The position numbers and the translations under genes are program-made. From Acidobacteriota bacterium (GTDB lineage Bacteria > Actinomycetota > Acidimicrobiia > Spongiisociales > UBA5794): DNA of 64,000 nucleotides. Below, piece after piece: positions 1-7,823 of the stretch (positions are counted from its first letter, which is position 1; every line of letters starts with the position of its first letter). The notes under the pieces are model-generated. The model searched no databases. It was not told the origin of the DNA and worked only from the letters and a program-made list of their open reading frames with translations. The DNA is taken from NCBI GenBank assembly GCA_022562055.1, contig JADFQA010000008.1, positions 24,327 to 88,326 of the forward strand, in the 5' to 3' direction.

Positions 1-1
1 T

Positions 2-112
2 ACTGCACCGCAGCCGGAATGGGAGCCGTACCTCGATCTGCCGACCACCGCGAACGGCCACGCTGTTGTATCCGTGGCAGCCGCGGAACGCCGCGTCGGG
101 TCCGCCCGGTAG
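2..112 (+). CDS. C-terminal fragment of an unidentified protein (cut by window start)
   Basis: An open frame enters from the left edge and ends at a TAG at 110-112, giving 36 visible residues with an ordinary soluble composition. It runs tail to tail with the next minus-strand gene, leaving 7 bp between stop codons, which is the usual spacing for convergent genes here. The fragment is too short to identify, and a second frame is also open over this stretch, so the reading is tentative. Confidence 0.35.
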   Translation, partial: TAPQPEWEPYLDLPTTANGHAVVSVAAAERRVGSAR

Positions 113-119
113 GGCGCGA

Positions 120-1610
120 TTAGGACTCGTCGATTCCAGAATCTGGGTAACACGTATTTGTGACATCATTGACATCCGTGCTGGACGCGGTGACGGGAAC
201 GTTGAATGCCTCGACGGACGAACAGGTGTAGAGACCACTTTCGGACTGGGTTATGAAGTAGATGAACCCGTCGATGTCGTCGCGAATATCCCAGTAGACG
301 ACGCCCGAGATGTCCTCTGGAGGGTTGTCGAAGGCTCGAGCCTCGAAAGTCAGGTTCGGGGCGAACACCTTGAGGTCATCACTGGTGATTCCTTCGAAGT
401 CGCCGCGAACGTTGTACAGCAAGCCGGCGGCCGCTAACGCTTCAGTAATGAGCTGCCTGGCTTGCGTGTCGAGTGTGGCATTCAAGATCACAGGGTCTTC
501 GCCACGTACCAGGAACTTCGCCGCCGGCGCAAACGCGTACGGCACGGGGGCGCCTTGGAAACCAAGATCGCAGAACTGCGGTGACACGTTCACCGTGTCT
601 GGAGCACCGGTGAGGTCTACCCACACCTGGTCGCCAAGGGGCGTGTCGATGTACACGCCCGCCGGACCATCGCTGATCGTTACCATTCGGCCGTCACGCG
701 GTGCTGAAAACACCAACGCGCGATCGCCCTTCCAGTGTGGCGGGATGAATGCCCCGCTGGCAGACCACCGCGGGAGTGTCTCTTGCGCGCCCGTGAAAGT
801 TTCCACGCTTGCAGCTGCCGCGGACCCGTCCGCCCACTGCAAGATGAAGGTCGGGTCCGGGGACATGGACGCTGGCCAGCGGTAGTCCGCGTGTGTCGTG
901 TTGTCGACGGCAAACGTCACCGTGACGATGTGAGCGACGGACTCGATTGAAGGGGTGCCGCAAACCAGCGTGCCGATGCCTGTCGCAGTTAGATTCACGC
1001 CGTCGTCGTACGCGAATGAATCTCCCATCGCGACCGTGGTGGCACTGGGCGCTTCCCATGCAATGGGCTGTTCAGAGGAATAGAGATCCCAGCTTGCAAA
1101 GACGGAGTCATCACTTGACGCTTCGATCGAGAGTTCGTCGATGGCCCCGGTTGGGACCTGAAAGCCGATCGTCCAGCGGGCGGAGAGGCCCGGCATTATC
1201 GAAATGATGTCGGCGCCGGGCGCTGAGCCGTACTGCGGGCGCCAGATGTCGAGAGTGTGTGTATCGCCGGTGTCGTCGCGAAGAGCAATGTCGGGGTACC
1301 CGTTTCCTCCGACAAAGATGGCGTCGGAGAACAGGATGGGGACGTCGCTGATGTTGAGGAGTGAGAGAGACGCCCGAACTTCGGTGTAACCAACCCGGTC
1401 CGGCGAAGGTTCGGTAAATGCTCGGTGAATCGTCATCGAGTATCCAGACCCTGCGTACACCTCTCCGAGCGTCAGCTCAGCGACGGGGGCGGTGATCTGT
1501 TCTGGGTCGTCCGTCTGGAGCGAGTAGGCGGGCGTGGTGCGAGGCGTGATCCCGCTCGACGCTGCTAGCACAACGAACGCCCCAAGAATAGCGAGGCCTT
1601 TCTTTAACAT
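120..1610 (-). CDS. Secreted protein of unknown function
   Basis: A 496-residue protein that I do not recognise. The N-terminus (MLKKGLAILGAFVVLAASSG) is a clear Sec signal peptide: lysines, then a hydrophobic core, then small residues. There is no lipobox cysteine, so the product is probably exported. Residues about 45-170 resemble the immunoglobulin-like fold of DUF4352-type extracellular proteins (a strand-rich stretch about 'standard' versus measured values), but this is a weak impression. The start is supported by an AAGGA Shine-Dalgarno about 9 nt upstream. It has no partner in an operon: the 159 bp between it and the stress-protein gene hold no other gene. Substrate and role cannot be told from sequence. 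Confidence 0.7.
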   Translation of the reverse strand: MLKKGLAILGAFVVLAASSGITPRTTPAYSLQTDDPEQITAPVAELTLGEVYAGSGYSMTIHRAFTEPSPDRVGYTEVRASLSLLNISDVPILFSDAIFVGGNGYPDIALRDDTGDTHTLDIWRPQYGSAPGADIISIMPGLSARWTIGFQVPTGAIDELSIEASSDDSVFASWDLYSSEQPIAWEAPSATTVAMGDSFAYDDGVNLTATGIGTLVCGTPSIESVAHIVTVTFAVDNTTHADYRWPASMSPDPTFILQWADGSAAAASVETFTGAQETLPRWSASGAFIPPHWKGDRALVFSAPRDGRMVTISDGPAGVYIDTPLGDQVWVDLTGAPDTVNVSPQFCDLGFQGAPVPYAFAPAAKFLVRGEDPVILNATLDTQARQLITEALAAAGLLYNVRGDFEGITSDDLKVFAPNLTFEARAFDNPPEDISGVVYWDIRDDIDGFIYFITQSESGLYTCSSVEAFNVPVTASSTDVNDVTNTCYPDSGIDES

Positions 1611-1769
1611 GTATTAGTCCTTCAAATGGCGTGTGTACTCGCCCTGGTCGCTCTGCTTCGCCACTTACCTTGTGGCGTGGTCACTTTACCCAGTGAGAGC
1701 GCGAAAACCCGGTTTATAGCTTTTTGCTCGCGTGATGTGCGCCCAAGCTAGTCGACAATGAGAAGGTGG

Positions 1770-2288
1770 TCAGCGTTTGGAAGGTACGAGCACCACGGCG
1801 CAGCTTGCGTGGCGGGCGACTCTCGTGCTCGTCGAGCCAAGCAGCCCCTCAAAAAGTCCCTGTCCATGTGTACCGAGCAGCACCGCGTCGACATCGTGGG
1901 TTGCGATGAACTCAAGAATGACTTTGGCCGCGTTGGTGCCTTCGATCACCACCGACTCGGCTTCGGTCCCGTGTTCGACCAGGGCCGTTTCGACTGGTTT
2001 ACAGCGCTCGTCGCGTTTGTCCGAGAGGTAGCGGTCGATGATTGCGTCATCTCCGGGCCACCCTGTTGGGCCTGAGCCAGTGCCGGCCCCTCCGGCTACG
2101 TACTCGCCGTCGGTGTCGACGTTGACGGATGGCTGCTCACCGAAGATGGCGCGCAGGTCGCTCAACAGATTGCGCGGAACCATGACGGCTGTTAGCACCG
2201 TGACCTTGCCGTCATCTGCGAGGGGCACGGCATACGTTATGGCGTCTTCGGTGGCGATCTTTCCGTCGGTGGCTATTACGACATGCAC
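1770..2288 (-). CDS. Universal stress protein (UspA family)
   Basis: A 172-residue single-domain universal stress protein. The N-terminal strand MHVVIATDG and the C-terminal nucleotide loop GTHGQGLFEGLLGSTS, followed by a hydrophobic strand (AVVLVP), match the ATP-binding G-x2-G-x9-G-S/T pattern of the family. It is therefore probably an ATP-binding cytoplasmic regulator, usually dimeric. The start is a GTG with a GAGGGA Shine-Dalgarno upstream; an internal ATG lies two codons in but would cut into the first strand. An insert of about 25 glycine-rich residues (around 65-90) lengthens it beyond the usual 140-150. Transcribed away from the dcw cluster, with which it shares a 297-bp divergent intergenic region. 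Confidence 0.85.
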   Translation of the reverse strand: MHVVIATDGKIATEDAITYAVPLADDGKVTVLTAVMVPRNLLSDLRAIFGEQPSVNVDTDGEYVAGGAGTGSGPTGWPGDDAIIDRYLSDKRDERCKPVETALVEHGTEAESVVIEGTNAAKVILEFIATHDVDAVLLGTHGQGLFEGLLGSTSTRVARHASCAVVLVPSKR

Positions 2289-2439
2289 GTTGTTCCCTCA
2301 CTTGCTGGCGGTTTTGCCCAACCCTAGGCGATTTGCCCGTCCGTTTCTTGTAGACGATCCGCAGCCTGGTGCGATCGCTGAGCGCACAACTTGACTTGCT
2401 GGTCGAACGCCGTTTGATCTGGGCGCCTTCTCACGGCCG

Positions 2440-2463
2440 CCTAACCCTTTCGGGAAGGCTAGG
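2440..2463. other. Hairpin in the usp-mraZ intergenic region
   Basis: CCTA(2440-2443)..CCTT(2446-2449) can pair with AAGG(2455-2458)..TAGG(2460-2463) to make a bulged hairpin with a 5-nt loop. It has no T-tract, so a terminator role is doubtful. The rest of 2289-2485 shows no gene. Confidence 0.3.
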
Positions 2464-2485
2464 TGGACGCCCCACAGGAACTCAA

Positions 2486-2560
2486 TGGGGATTCTATGGG
2501 AAATTTGGGGATAGGTGTTGACAAGTGGCGCGAAGTGGGGCAGAGTGGGAACTCGTGGAA
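2486..2560 (+). promoter_or_regulatory. MraZ operator (10-bp phased TGGG repeats) and mraZ promoter
   Basis: TGG-type boxes begin at 2506 (TGGGG), 2526 (TGGCG), 2536 (TGGGG), 2546 (TGGGA) and 2556 (TGGAA), exactly 10 or 20 bp apart. A degenerate TGTTG fills position 2516, and two more boxes lie at 2486 and 2497, slightly out of phase. MraZ of other bacteria binds TGGGN repeats separated by 5 nt, so this is the expected autorepression site. A TTGACA at 2518-2523 with CAGAGT 17 bp later (2541-2546) is a candidate promoter lying inside the repeats, so bound MraZ would block polymerase. Confidence 0.8.
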
Positions 2561-2585
2561 ATGAAGACAGTGGAGACCGTTAACT

Positions 2586-3020
2586 GTGTTTCTCGGTGAG
2601 TACAAACATGCTTTGGACGAAAAAGGTCGTCTGGTCATGCCGCGCAAGTACCGAGATCTCCTCAGGGACGGATGTGTGGTGACCAAGGGTCAGGACAATT
2701 GTCTGTTCGTTTTTGCCATGGAACGTTGGGTCGATGAGGTCGCCCGTGTCTCGGCATTGCCTCGAACGGATCGAAAGTCACGGAACTTCCGCCGGGCGTT
2801 TTTCGCAAATGCCTCCGACCAGACACTTGATAGTCAGGGCAGGATGCAGGTCCCAGAGACCCTTCGCAAGTACGCCAACCTTTCCAAGGATGTCACGATC
2901 GTCGGTGTTGCCGACTACATCGAGCTATGGGCGACCGACGACTGGCAGGCAGCGTCAGCCCAAGCGGACGATATCTACTCAGACATCGACGATGCGCTCG
3001 GCGCAATGGAGGGTATCTGA
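2586..3020 (+). CDS. mraZ: Transcriptional regulator MraZ
   Basis: A 144-residue DNA-binding protein that opens the division/cell-wall cluster and represses it. Two AbrB/SpoVT-type half domains are visible: DEKGRLVMPRKYRDLL near residue 12 and DSQGRMQVPETLRKYA near residue 80, the two DxxGR repeats of the family. The length matches other MraZ proteins (about 143). It starts at a GTG with a GGAGA Shine-Dalgarno 8-9 nt before it, immediately downstream of the repeat operator. It is followed by 141 bp without a conventional gene, containing a large inverted repeat, before rsmH. Confidence 0.97.
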   Translation: MFLGEYKHALDEKGRLVMPRKYRDLLRDGCVVTKGQDNCLFVFAMERWVDEVARVSALPRTDRKSRNFRRAFFANASDQTLDSQGRMQVPETLRKYANLSKDVTIVGVADYIELWATDDWQAASAQADDIYSDIDDALGAMEGI

Positions 3021-3076
3021 TGTGGATTACAGATCGCGCCAACACCAACCGGCAACCGTTTCTTGTGAGTTCCGGC

Positions 3077-3165
3077 CCATGGTCAGCTCCTCGGAAGTCA
3101 ATAGGAAGGCCCCTTACTCCGCCCGCTTTCACATTGACACCAGCGCTCCGAGGAGCTGACCATGG
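3077..3165 (+). promoter_or_regulatory. Perfect 19-bp inverted repeat masking the rsmH ribosome-binding site and start
   Basis: Bases 3077-3095 (CCATGGTCAGCTCCTCGGA) are the exact reverse complement of 3147-3165, with a 51-nt loop. The right arm contains the rsmH Shine-Dalgarno (AGGAG, 3151-3155) and start codon (3162-3164); the left arm contains an anti-Shine-Dalgarno (CTCCT) and another ATG (3079). In mRNA a 19-bp helix would hide the rsmH start. This is a strong candidate for translational control; the trigger is unknown. Confidence 0.7.
3079..3159 (+). CDS. Possible 26-residue leader peptide upstream of rsmH
   Basis: An ATG inside the left arm of the inverted repeat opens a 26-codon frame (begins MVSSSEVNRK, ends TSAPRS) that stops with TGA at 3157-3159, two bases before the rsmH ATG. 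A ribosome finishing it would sit on the rsmH start, so reinitiation or melting of the hairpin could couple the two. The Shine-Dalgarno (GTGAG, 3065-3069) is weak and the peptide matches nothing I know, so coding is only a possibility. Confidence 0.3.
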   Translation: MVSSSEVNRKAPYSARFHIDTSAPRS

Positions 3166-4106
3166 ATCGAGAACGAAACCAGACGGCCTATCACGAGCCG
3201 GTGATGCTTGGAGAGGTCGTGGACCTCTTTCGGACAGTGCCACCGGGCTGGATCGTAGATGCGACACACGGCGGCGGCGGGCATACGCGGGCGCTTCTCG
3301 CGGCGGTGCCCGAGATCAGCGTCCTGGCCGTCGACCGCGACCCAGACGCGGCAGCACAGGTCCTGGCCGACCCTCGGCTGCTCTTTGTTCAGGGGAACTT
3401 CGAAGCGCTCCAAGACCTGATAGCTCGAACGCTTTCAGGAAAGGAAACTCAACATGACATCAGCGGTATTTTCTTCGACCTCGGGGTCTCGTCGCATCAG
3501 CTCGACATCGCCGAGCGTGGCTTCTCCTATCACTCGAGGGGTCCTCTCGACATGCGAATGGGTCCGGACGCTTCCATCACTGCCAGCGACGTCGTCAATG
3601 ACTACGGAGTCGACGATCTTGCGAGGATCTTTCGTCGCTTCGGTGAGGAACGGTTCGCACGCAGGATCGCTGCTGCGATCGTCGCTGCCCGGCCGATCAG
3701 CGACACGGCGACGCTCGCCACGGTGGTTGCCGAAGCCGTCCCCGCTGCTGCCCGCCGAGGGAAGCACCCCGCGCGTCGGGTCTTTCAGGCGCTCCGTATT
3801 GAGGTCAACGCCGAGCTTGAAGCCATCGAAACGGCGTTGGATGCCGCGCTCGCGTCGGTCAGCAAGGGGGGCCGTGTCGTCGTGATTGCATACCACTCCC
3901 TTGAGGACCGCATAGTGAAACGCAGGTTCGCTACGGCTGTCGAGGGTTGTACGTGTCCTCCCGAAATTGCGGTGTGCGTGTGTGGAAAGGTGCCCAGTTT
4001 CGCAAAGGTTACGCGCAAACCGTTGCGCCCATCCTCCCAAGAAATCGACAGAAATCCGAGATCCCGAAGCGCCGTGATGCGGGCCGTCGAAAGGATTGTT
4101 CCGTGA
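3162..4106 (+). CDS. rsmH: 16S rRNA (cytosine-1402-N4)-methyltransferase RsmH
   Basis: A 314-residue SAM-dependent methyltransferase (formerly MraW) that modifies C1402 in the 16S rRNA decoding site. Family hallmarks are present in order: YHEPVML near residue 10, the SAM loop DATHGGGGHT near 33, VLAVDRD, DLGVSSHQLD near 106, GPLDMRM near 127, and YHSLEDRIVKRRF near 244. Length is normal. The start ATG has an AGGAG Shine-Dalgarno six bases upstream, but both lie in the right arm of a 19-bp inverted repeat. Its stop overlaps the ftsL start, so translation of the two is coupled. Confidence 0.97.
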   Translation: MDRERNQTAYHEPVMLGEVVDLFRTVPPGWIVDATHGGGGHTRALLAAVPEISVLAVDRDPDAAAQVLADPRLLFVQGNFEALQDLIARTLSGKETQHDISGIFFDLGVSSHQLDIAERGFSYHSRGPLDMRMGPDASITASDVVNDYGVDDLARIFRRFGEERFARRIAAAIVAARPISDTATLATVVAEAVPAAARRGKHPARRVFQALRIEVNAELEAIETALDAALASVSKGGRVVVIAYHSLEDRIVKRRFATAVEGCTCPPEIAVCVCGKVPSFAKVTRKPLRPSSQEIDRNPRSRSAVMRAVERIVP

Positions 4107-4516
4107 CCGCGCAAGCACTTCCGGAGACGTTGGCGCTACCAAGACTCAAACGTCGGGAAGGTCTTGCCGCGGCTCGCCGGACGATTAGGGACGTACGCCC
4201 GTTTGCGATCTTCTCAATGTTGGTTGTCATTGCATTTTTCCTCTCTATTTCGTCTCGCTTGTCGCTTGATAGCATCGCCTTCGAACTCGAGGAGCTAGAA
4301 ACGTCGATCGATGCCGAACAGGTTCGGCATTTTGATCTTCAACTCGAACTTGCCCGCCTGCAGGCACCGGATCGGATCCTCGATCGTGCCCTCGGGCTTG
4401 GCATGGTGTACCCATCCGACCGGGCCGTCGTAGGAGTACAGCTATCTGCCGCCCTCGTGGAAGGCGACGAGTACCGATGGGCCGAACTGAAGGCCTTTCT
4501 TAGCGACCAACCATGA
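4103..4516 (+). CDS. ftsL: Cell-division protein FtsL
   Basis: A 137-residue bitopic membrane protein in the ftsL position, between rsmH and ftsI. It has a basic cytoplasmic N-terminus, one transmembrane segment (about 35-55, PFAIFSMLVVIAFFLSISS), then an acidic heptad-like coiled coil (FELEELETSIDAEQ...) and a short extracytoplasmic tail. This is the FtsL/DivIC plan: it pairs with FtsQ and DivIC/FtsB to bring FtsW and FtsI to the septum. The GTG start overlaps the rsmH stop (GTGA). FtsL sequences are poorly conserved, so the call rests on topology and position. Confidence 0.8.
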   Translation: MTAQALPETLALPRLKRREGLAAARRTIRDVRPFAIFSMLVVIAFFLSISSRLSLDSIAFELEELETSIDAEQVRHFDLQLELARLQAPDRILDRALGLGMVYPSDRAVVGVQLSAALVEGDEYRWAELKAFLSDQP

Positions 4517-4631
4517 ACAGATGCGCGGCAGTGCTGGTCGCGCCCATGACAACAACAAACGAGCGGAGTAGGACATGCGGAATCTGATGCCACCGGCCCG
4601 GCGGTCGAAGGTCGAGGTATCCAATGGCTAA
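4513..4631 (+). other. Two overlapping mini-ORFs linking ftsL to ftsI
   Basis: The ftsL stop overlaps an ATG (ATGA at 4513-4516) opening a 24-codon frame that ends TGA at 4585-4587. A second ATG at 4575, with a GGAG/AGGA Shine-Dalgarno upstream, opens an 18-codon frame whose TAA (4629-4631) overlaps the first codons of ftsI. The peptides look random, so this may be a translation relay across the 107-bp gap rather than functional products. Confidence 0.25.
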
Positions 4632-6360
4632 GCCAGAGTGGCGAATGCCGGATGTTCGCGTGGCACTAGTTGGCGTGGTACTGATCGCATCGTGGGTCTG
4701 GATTGGATTTTCGCTGTACCGCGTGCAGGTTGTCGACGCTTCCGAGTGGGCTGAGTACGGTACCAACCAACGGCTTCGGACCCGCGACATTCCCGCACCG
4801 CGCGGCACCATCTACGACCGCGACGGCCAAGCGATTGCTATGTCAGTTGCTGCGACGGACATCATTGCAAACCCCTCGGAGATTTCCGATCCCGCCGCGG
4901 TCGCAAGGATTCTGTCGCCATTGATCGGTGTTGATGTGGCGGCTCTCGAACAAGACCTCACAGGCGACCTGCAATATGTTGTCTTGGTGAGGAGAATGGA
5001 CAGAGTTAACGCCCACGAGATTTCTGCGTTGATCGACGAACTCGACATCAACGGCGTGTATTTCCGCGATGAGCCGGCGCGCGTGTACCCGTCGCGGAAC
5101 TTTGCTTCACAGATCATCGGTTTTGTCCAGGCAGACACGCTCGTGGGTCTCGAAGGGCTTGAACGCCTGCTCGAGGACGACCTTGTCGGCACACCCGGGT
5201 ATCAGATTGACGAGAGGGACCGGTACGGGAACCCCATTTTACAGGCCGACTCAGAGATATTTGCAGCCGTCCCCGGCGTGGATATCCGCACAACGCTTGA
5301 CCCGGGAATCCAGATCGCCGCCCAGAACGCACTTGCGCGGGCCGTTGAGGAGTCGTCCGCAACTGCTGGTTGGGCAGTTGTGTTGGACATCCGCAACGGC
5401 GACGTTCTCGCGATGGCCACGGCGCCGACGTTCAATCTGAACGATCGCACGGGCGTCGATCCCTCAGTGTTTAGGAATCGCGCTGTCACAGATCAGTTTG
5501 AGCCCGGGTCGACCCTCAAAGTTCTGACAATAGGAGCTGCAATCGAGGAGGGTCTGGTGACCCCAGACACCGAGCTGCTGCTCCCGGGAGTGCTCGAAAT
5601 TGCCGGTAAGGCGTACTCGGACGTTGGGAGGAAGCAAGAAACGGTCATGACTGTCCGTGAGATCGTGTCCCGCTCCTCTAATATTGGGACGATCAAGGTG
5701 CAGTCGATTCTCGGCAACGATCTGCACTGGGAGTATCTAAATCGCATAGGCCTGGGGCGCGAAACCTCAACACAGTTTCCGGGCGAGGTGCCTGGCCTGC
5801 TGCACCCGGTGGCAGATTGGTGCGCCTCCGTCTGCGGTCCATCGACCGGTATTGGGTACCGGGTCAACGTGACCTTGTTACAGATGGCCGCGGTCTTTGC
5901 GACGATCGCCAATGACGGCATTTGGGTTGAGCCACACATCATTGACGAAAAGATCTATCCTGACGGAACGCGTGAGACGCACCAGCCGACAGAGCGTCCC
6001 GTGTTTTCCGAATCGACGGCACGAACCATGCGGGATCTGCTTGCTGGAGTTGTCGAGGAGGGAACCGGTCGCCGGGCCGCCGTCGACGGCTATCGAGTCG
6101 GCGGCAAAACGGGGACGACTCAGAAGTATCTCGAAATTGAGCGTGGCTACTCCGAGACAGATGTCATGGCGAGTTTCATTGGGATCGCCCCAATCGACGA
6201 TCCGCGAATTGTCGTTGCGGTTGTGCTCGACTCACCTACGGGCGAACGGGTCGAGGGTGATCGCACGGTCAGCCTCAGCTACGGAGGCGTTTCGGCCGCA
6301 CCGGCGTTTGCCGAGATCGTTCAGGCCGCCATGCATCGTCTTGGCGTGCCGCCGCGATGA
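4624..6360 (+). CDS. ftsI: Septal peptidoglycan transpeptidase FtsI (class B PBP)
   Basis: A 578-residue class B penicillin-binding protein that cross-links septal peptidoglycan with FtsW. After a short cytoplasmic tail there is one transmembrane anchor (about 13-32), a dimerisation/pedestal domain containing RGTIYDRDG, and the transpeptidase domain. Its three active-site motifs are visible: STLK (in FEPGSTLKVLT, catalytic serine near 297), SSN (in SRSSNIG) and KTGT (in GGKTGTTQK). No PASTA repeats follow. The start has a GAGG Shine-Dalgarno 6 nt upstream. The stop overlaps the murE start (ATGA). Confidence 0.96.
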   Translation: MAKPEWRMPDVRVALVGVVLIASWVWIGFSLYRVQVVDASEWAEYGTNQRLRTRDIPAPRGTIYDRDGQAIAMSVAATDIIANPSEISDPAAVARILSPLIGVDVAALEQDLTGDLQYVVLVRRMDRVNAHEISALIDELDINGVYFRDEPARVYPSRNFASQIIGFVQADTLVGLEGLERLLEDDLVGTPGYQIDERDRYGNPILQADSEIFAAVPGVDIRTTLDPGIQIAAQNALARAVEESSATAGWAVVLDIRNGDVLAMATAPTFNLNDRTGVDPSVFRNRAVTDQFEPGSTLKVLTIGAAIEEGLVTPDTELLLPGVLEIAGKAYSDVGRKQETVMTVREIVSRSSNIGTIKVQSILGNDLHWEYLNRIGLGRETSTQFPGEVPGLLHPVADWCASVCGPSTGIGYRVNVTLLQMAAVFATIANDGIWVEPHIIDEKIYPDGTRETHQPTERPVFSESTARTMRDLLAGVVEEGTGRRAAVDGYRVGGKTGTTQKYLEIERGYSETDVMASFIGIAPIDDPRIVVAVVLDSPTGERVEGDRTVSLSYGGVSAAPAFAEIVQAAMHRLGVPPR

Positions 6361-7823
6361 CCAGACCATTCACCGTCGCGCACCTCGCAATGCTTGTCCA
6401 GCCTGCTGAAGTCATCGGTGGCGACCCCGACCTTGTTCTGACGGATGTGACACATGACTCGAGGTTGGTGTCGCAGGGATGTTTGTTTGTTGCAGTACAT
6501 GGCGAACAGTTTGACGGTCATGATTTTGTCCCGCTTGCGGTTGAGGCAGGTGCGGGGGCGGTTCTCGTCCAACGTCAGGTCCAGACGGCGGTTCCGCAGA
6601 TCATCGTTGACGACACCCGCGCCGTTCTTGGACGCGTGTCGAGCGCGATATATGGCGATCCCGCAAAATCGATGATGATGGTCGGTGTCACCGGCACCAA
6701 CGGGAAGACAACCGTCACCTACATGCTCGACTCGATGTTTCGAGCTGATGGGCGCCTAACCGGTGTGATCGGATCGATTGCGTCGACCAGCGTCGGCTCG
6801 GAGCTGTTCAATGTCCGCACGACGCCAGAGGCGCCCAACCTCCATCGGATTCTTGCGCACATGCGTGCAGACAACGTTGCAATGGTCGCGATGGAGGTCT
6901 CATCACATGCGATTTCTCTGGGTCGAGTCGACGGTCTGCTGTTCGACGTTGTCGGTTTCACCAACCTCTCGCAGGATCACCTTGACTTCCACACGGACAT
7001 GGAGGATTACTTTCTTACCAAGGCTCGCCTCTTTCAGACCGGTCACTCGCGAGAGGGCGTCGTATGGGTTTCATCGGAGGCAGGCGCAAGACTTGCAGGC
7101 ATGAGCGAGGTCCCCGTCACGACGGTCGGTTGGGCCGGATCCGGAGCGGACGCCGAAGTGGAGATCAAGTATGCAACCGTTGCTGGATCGCGGGCGACAA
7201 TGCGGTACCGAGGTGACTCACTCGACCTTGAAGTGGCTGTCCCCGGTGGGTTCAATGTTGCAAATGCCGCACTTGCGGTAGTGATCGCGCTATCAGCAGA
7301 GATAGGTCGCGACGCGGCACTTGGCGGCCTTCGTGCACTAGCGTCTATCGCGGGTCGATACGAGGTGGTGTCGACAGATCCCGTTGTGGTCGTCGACTAC
7401 GCCCACACTCCCGATGCCATCGCAGCAGTAGTCGATGTGTCTCGTCGTCTTACGTCTGGGCGTGTGATCGTGGTTCTCGGCGCCGGCGGTGATCGCGACG
7501 CAGCGAAACGTCCGCACATGGGACATGCCGCGGCGACTGCCGACTACGCGATCCTGACGACTGACAACCCACGGTCCGAGGATCCGGTTGCGATTGTTGA
7601 AGCGATGCAGCGAGGCGCCAAGGGAACGCAAGCAACGGTTGTCGTCGTTAATGAGAGGGCCGAGGCCATTAGTCACGCAATCGAGATCGCGGAGCCGAAC
7701 GACATCGTGTTGATACTGGGCAAGGGGCACGAACAAGGCATCGATCGCGGCGATGTTGTCGAACCTTTCGACGATCGCGACGTCGCTCGAGCCGCTGTTC
7801 GCAGCATTGGGCGGCGCTCCTAG
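6357..7823 (+). CDS. murE: UDP-MurNAc-L-Ala-D-Glu:meso-diaminopimelate ligase MurE
   Basis: A 488-residue ATP-dependent Mur ligase that adds the third amino acid of the stem peptide in the cytoplasm. Domain 1 binds UDP, the central ATPase carries GVTGTNGKTTVTYML near residue 105, and the C-terminal domain binds the amino acid. The motif DNPR (in TTDNPRSEDP) is the diaminopimelate-specific signature, predicting meso-DAP rather than lysine cross-links. Start and stop both overlap neighbours (ATGA with ftsI, TAGTG with murF), so it is translated as part of a coupled chain. Confidence 0.97.
   Translation: MTRPFTVAHLAMLVQPAEVIGGDPDLVLTDVTHDSRLVSQGCLFVAVHGEQFDGHDFVPLAVEAGAGAVLVQRQVQTAVPQIIVDDTRAVLGRVSSAIYGDPAKSMMMVGVTGTNGKTTVTYMLDSMFRADGRLTGVIGSIASTSVGSELFNVRTTPEAPNLHRILAHMRADNVAMVAMEVSSHAISLGRVDGLLFDVVGFTNLSQDHLDFHTDMEDYFLTKARLFQTGHSREGVVWVSSEAGARLAGMSEVPVTTVGWAGSGADAEVEIKYATVAGSRATMRYRGDSLDLEVAVPGGFNVANAALAVVIALSAEIGRDAALGGLRALASIAGRYEVVSTDPVVVVDYAHTPDAIAAVVDVSRRLTSGRVIVVLGAGGDRDAAKRPHMGHAAATADYAILTTDNPRSEDPVAIVEAMQRGAKGTQATVVVVNERAEAISHAIEIAEPNDIVLILGKGHEQGIDRGDVVEPFDDRDVARAAVRSIGRRS

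Noticed and set aside
3027..3457. Inverted repeat read as a miniature transposable element
   Set aside because: No target-site duplication is visible, and the right arm contains the functional start of rsmH, so an RNA switch is the simpler reading.
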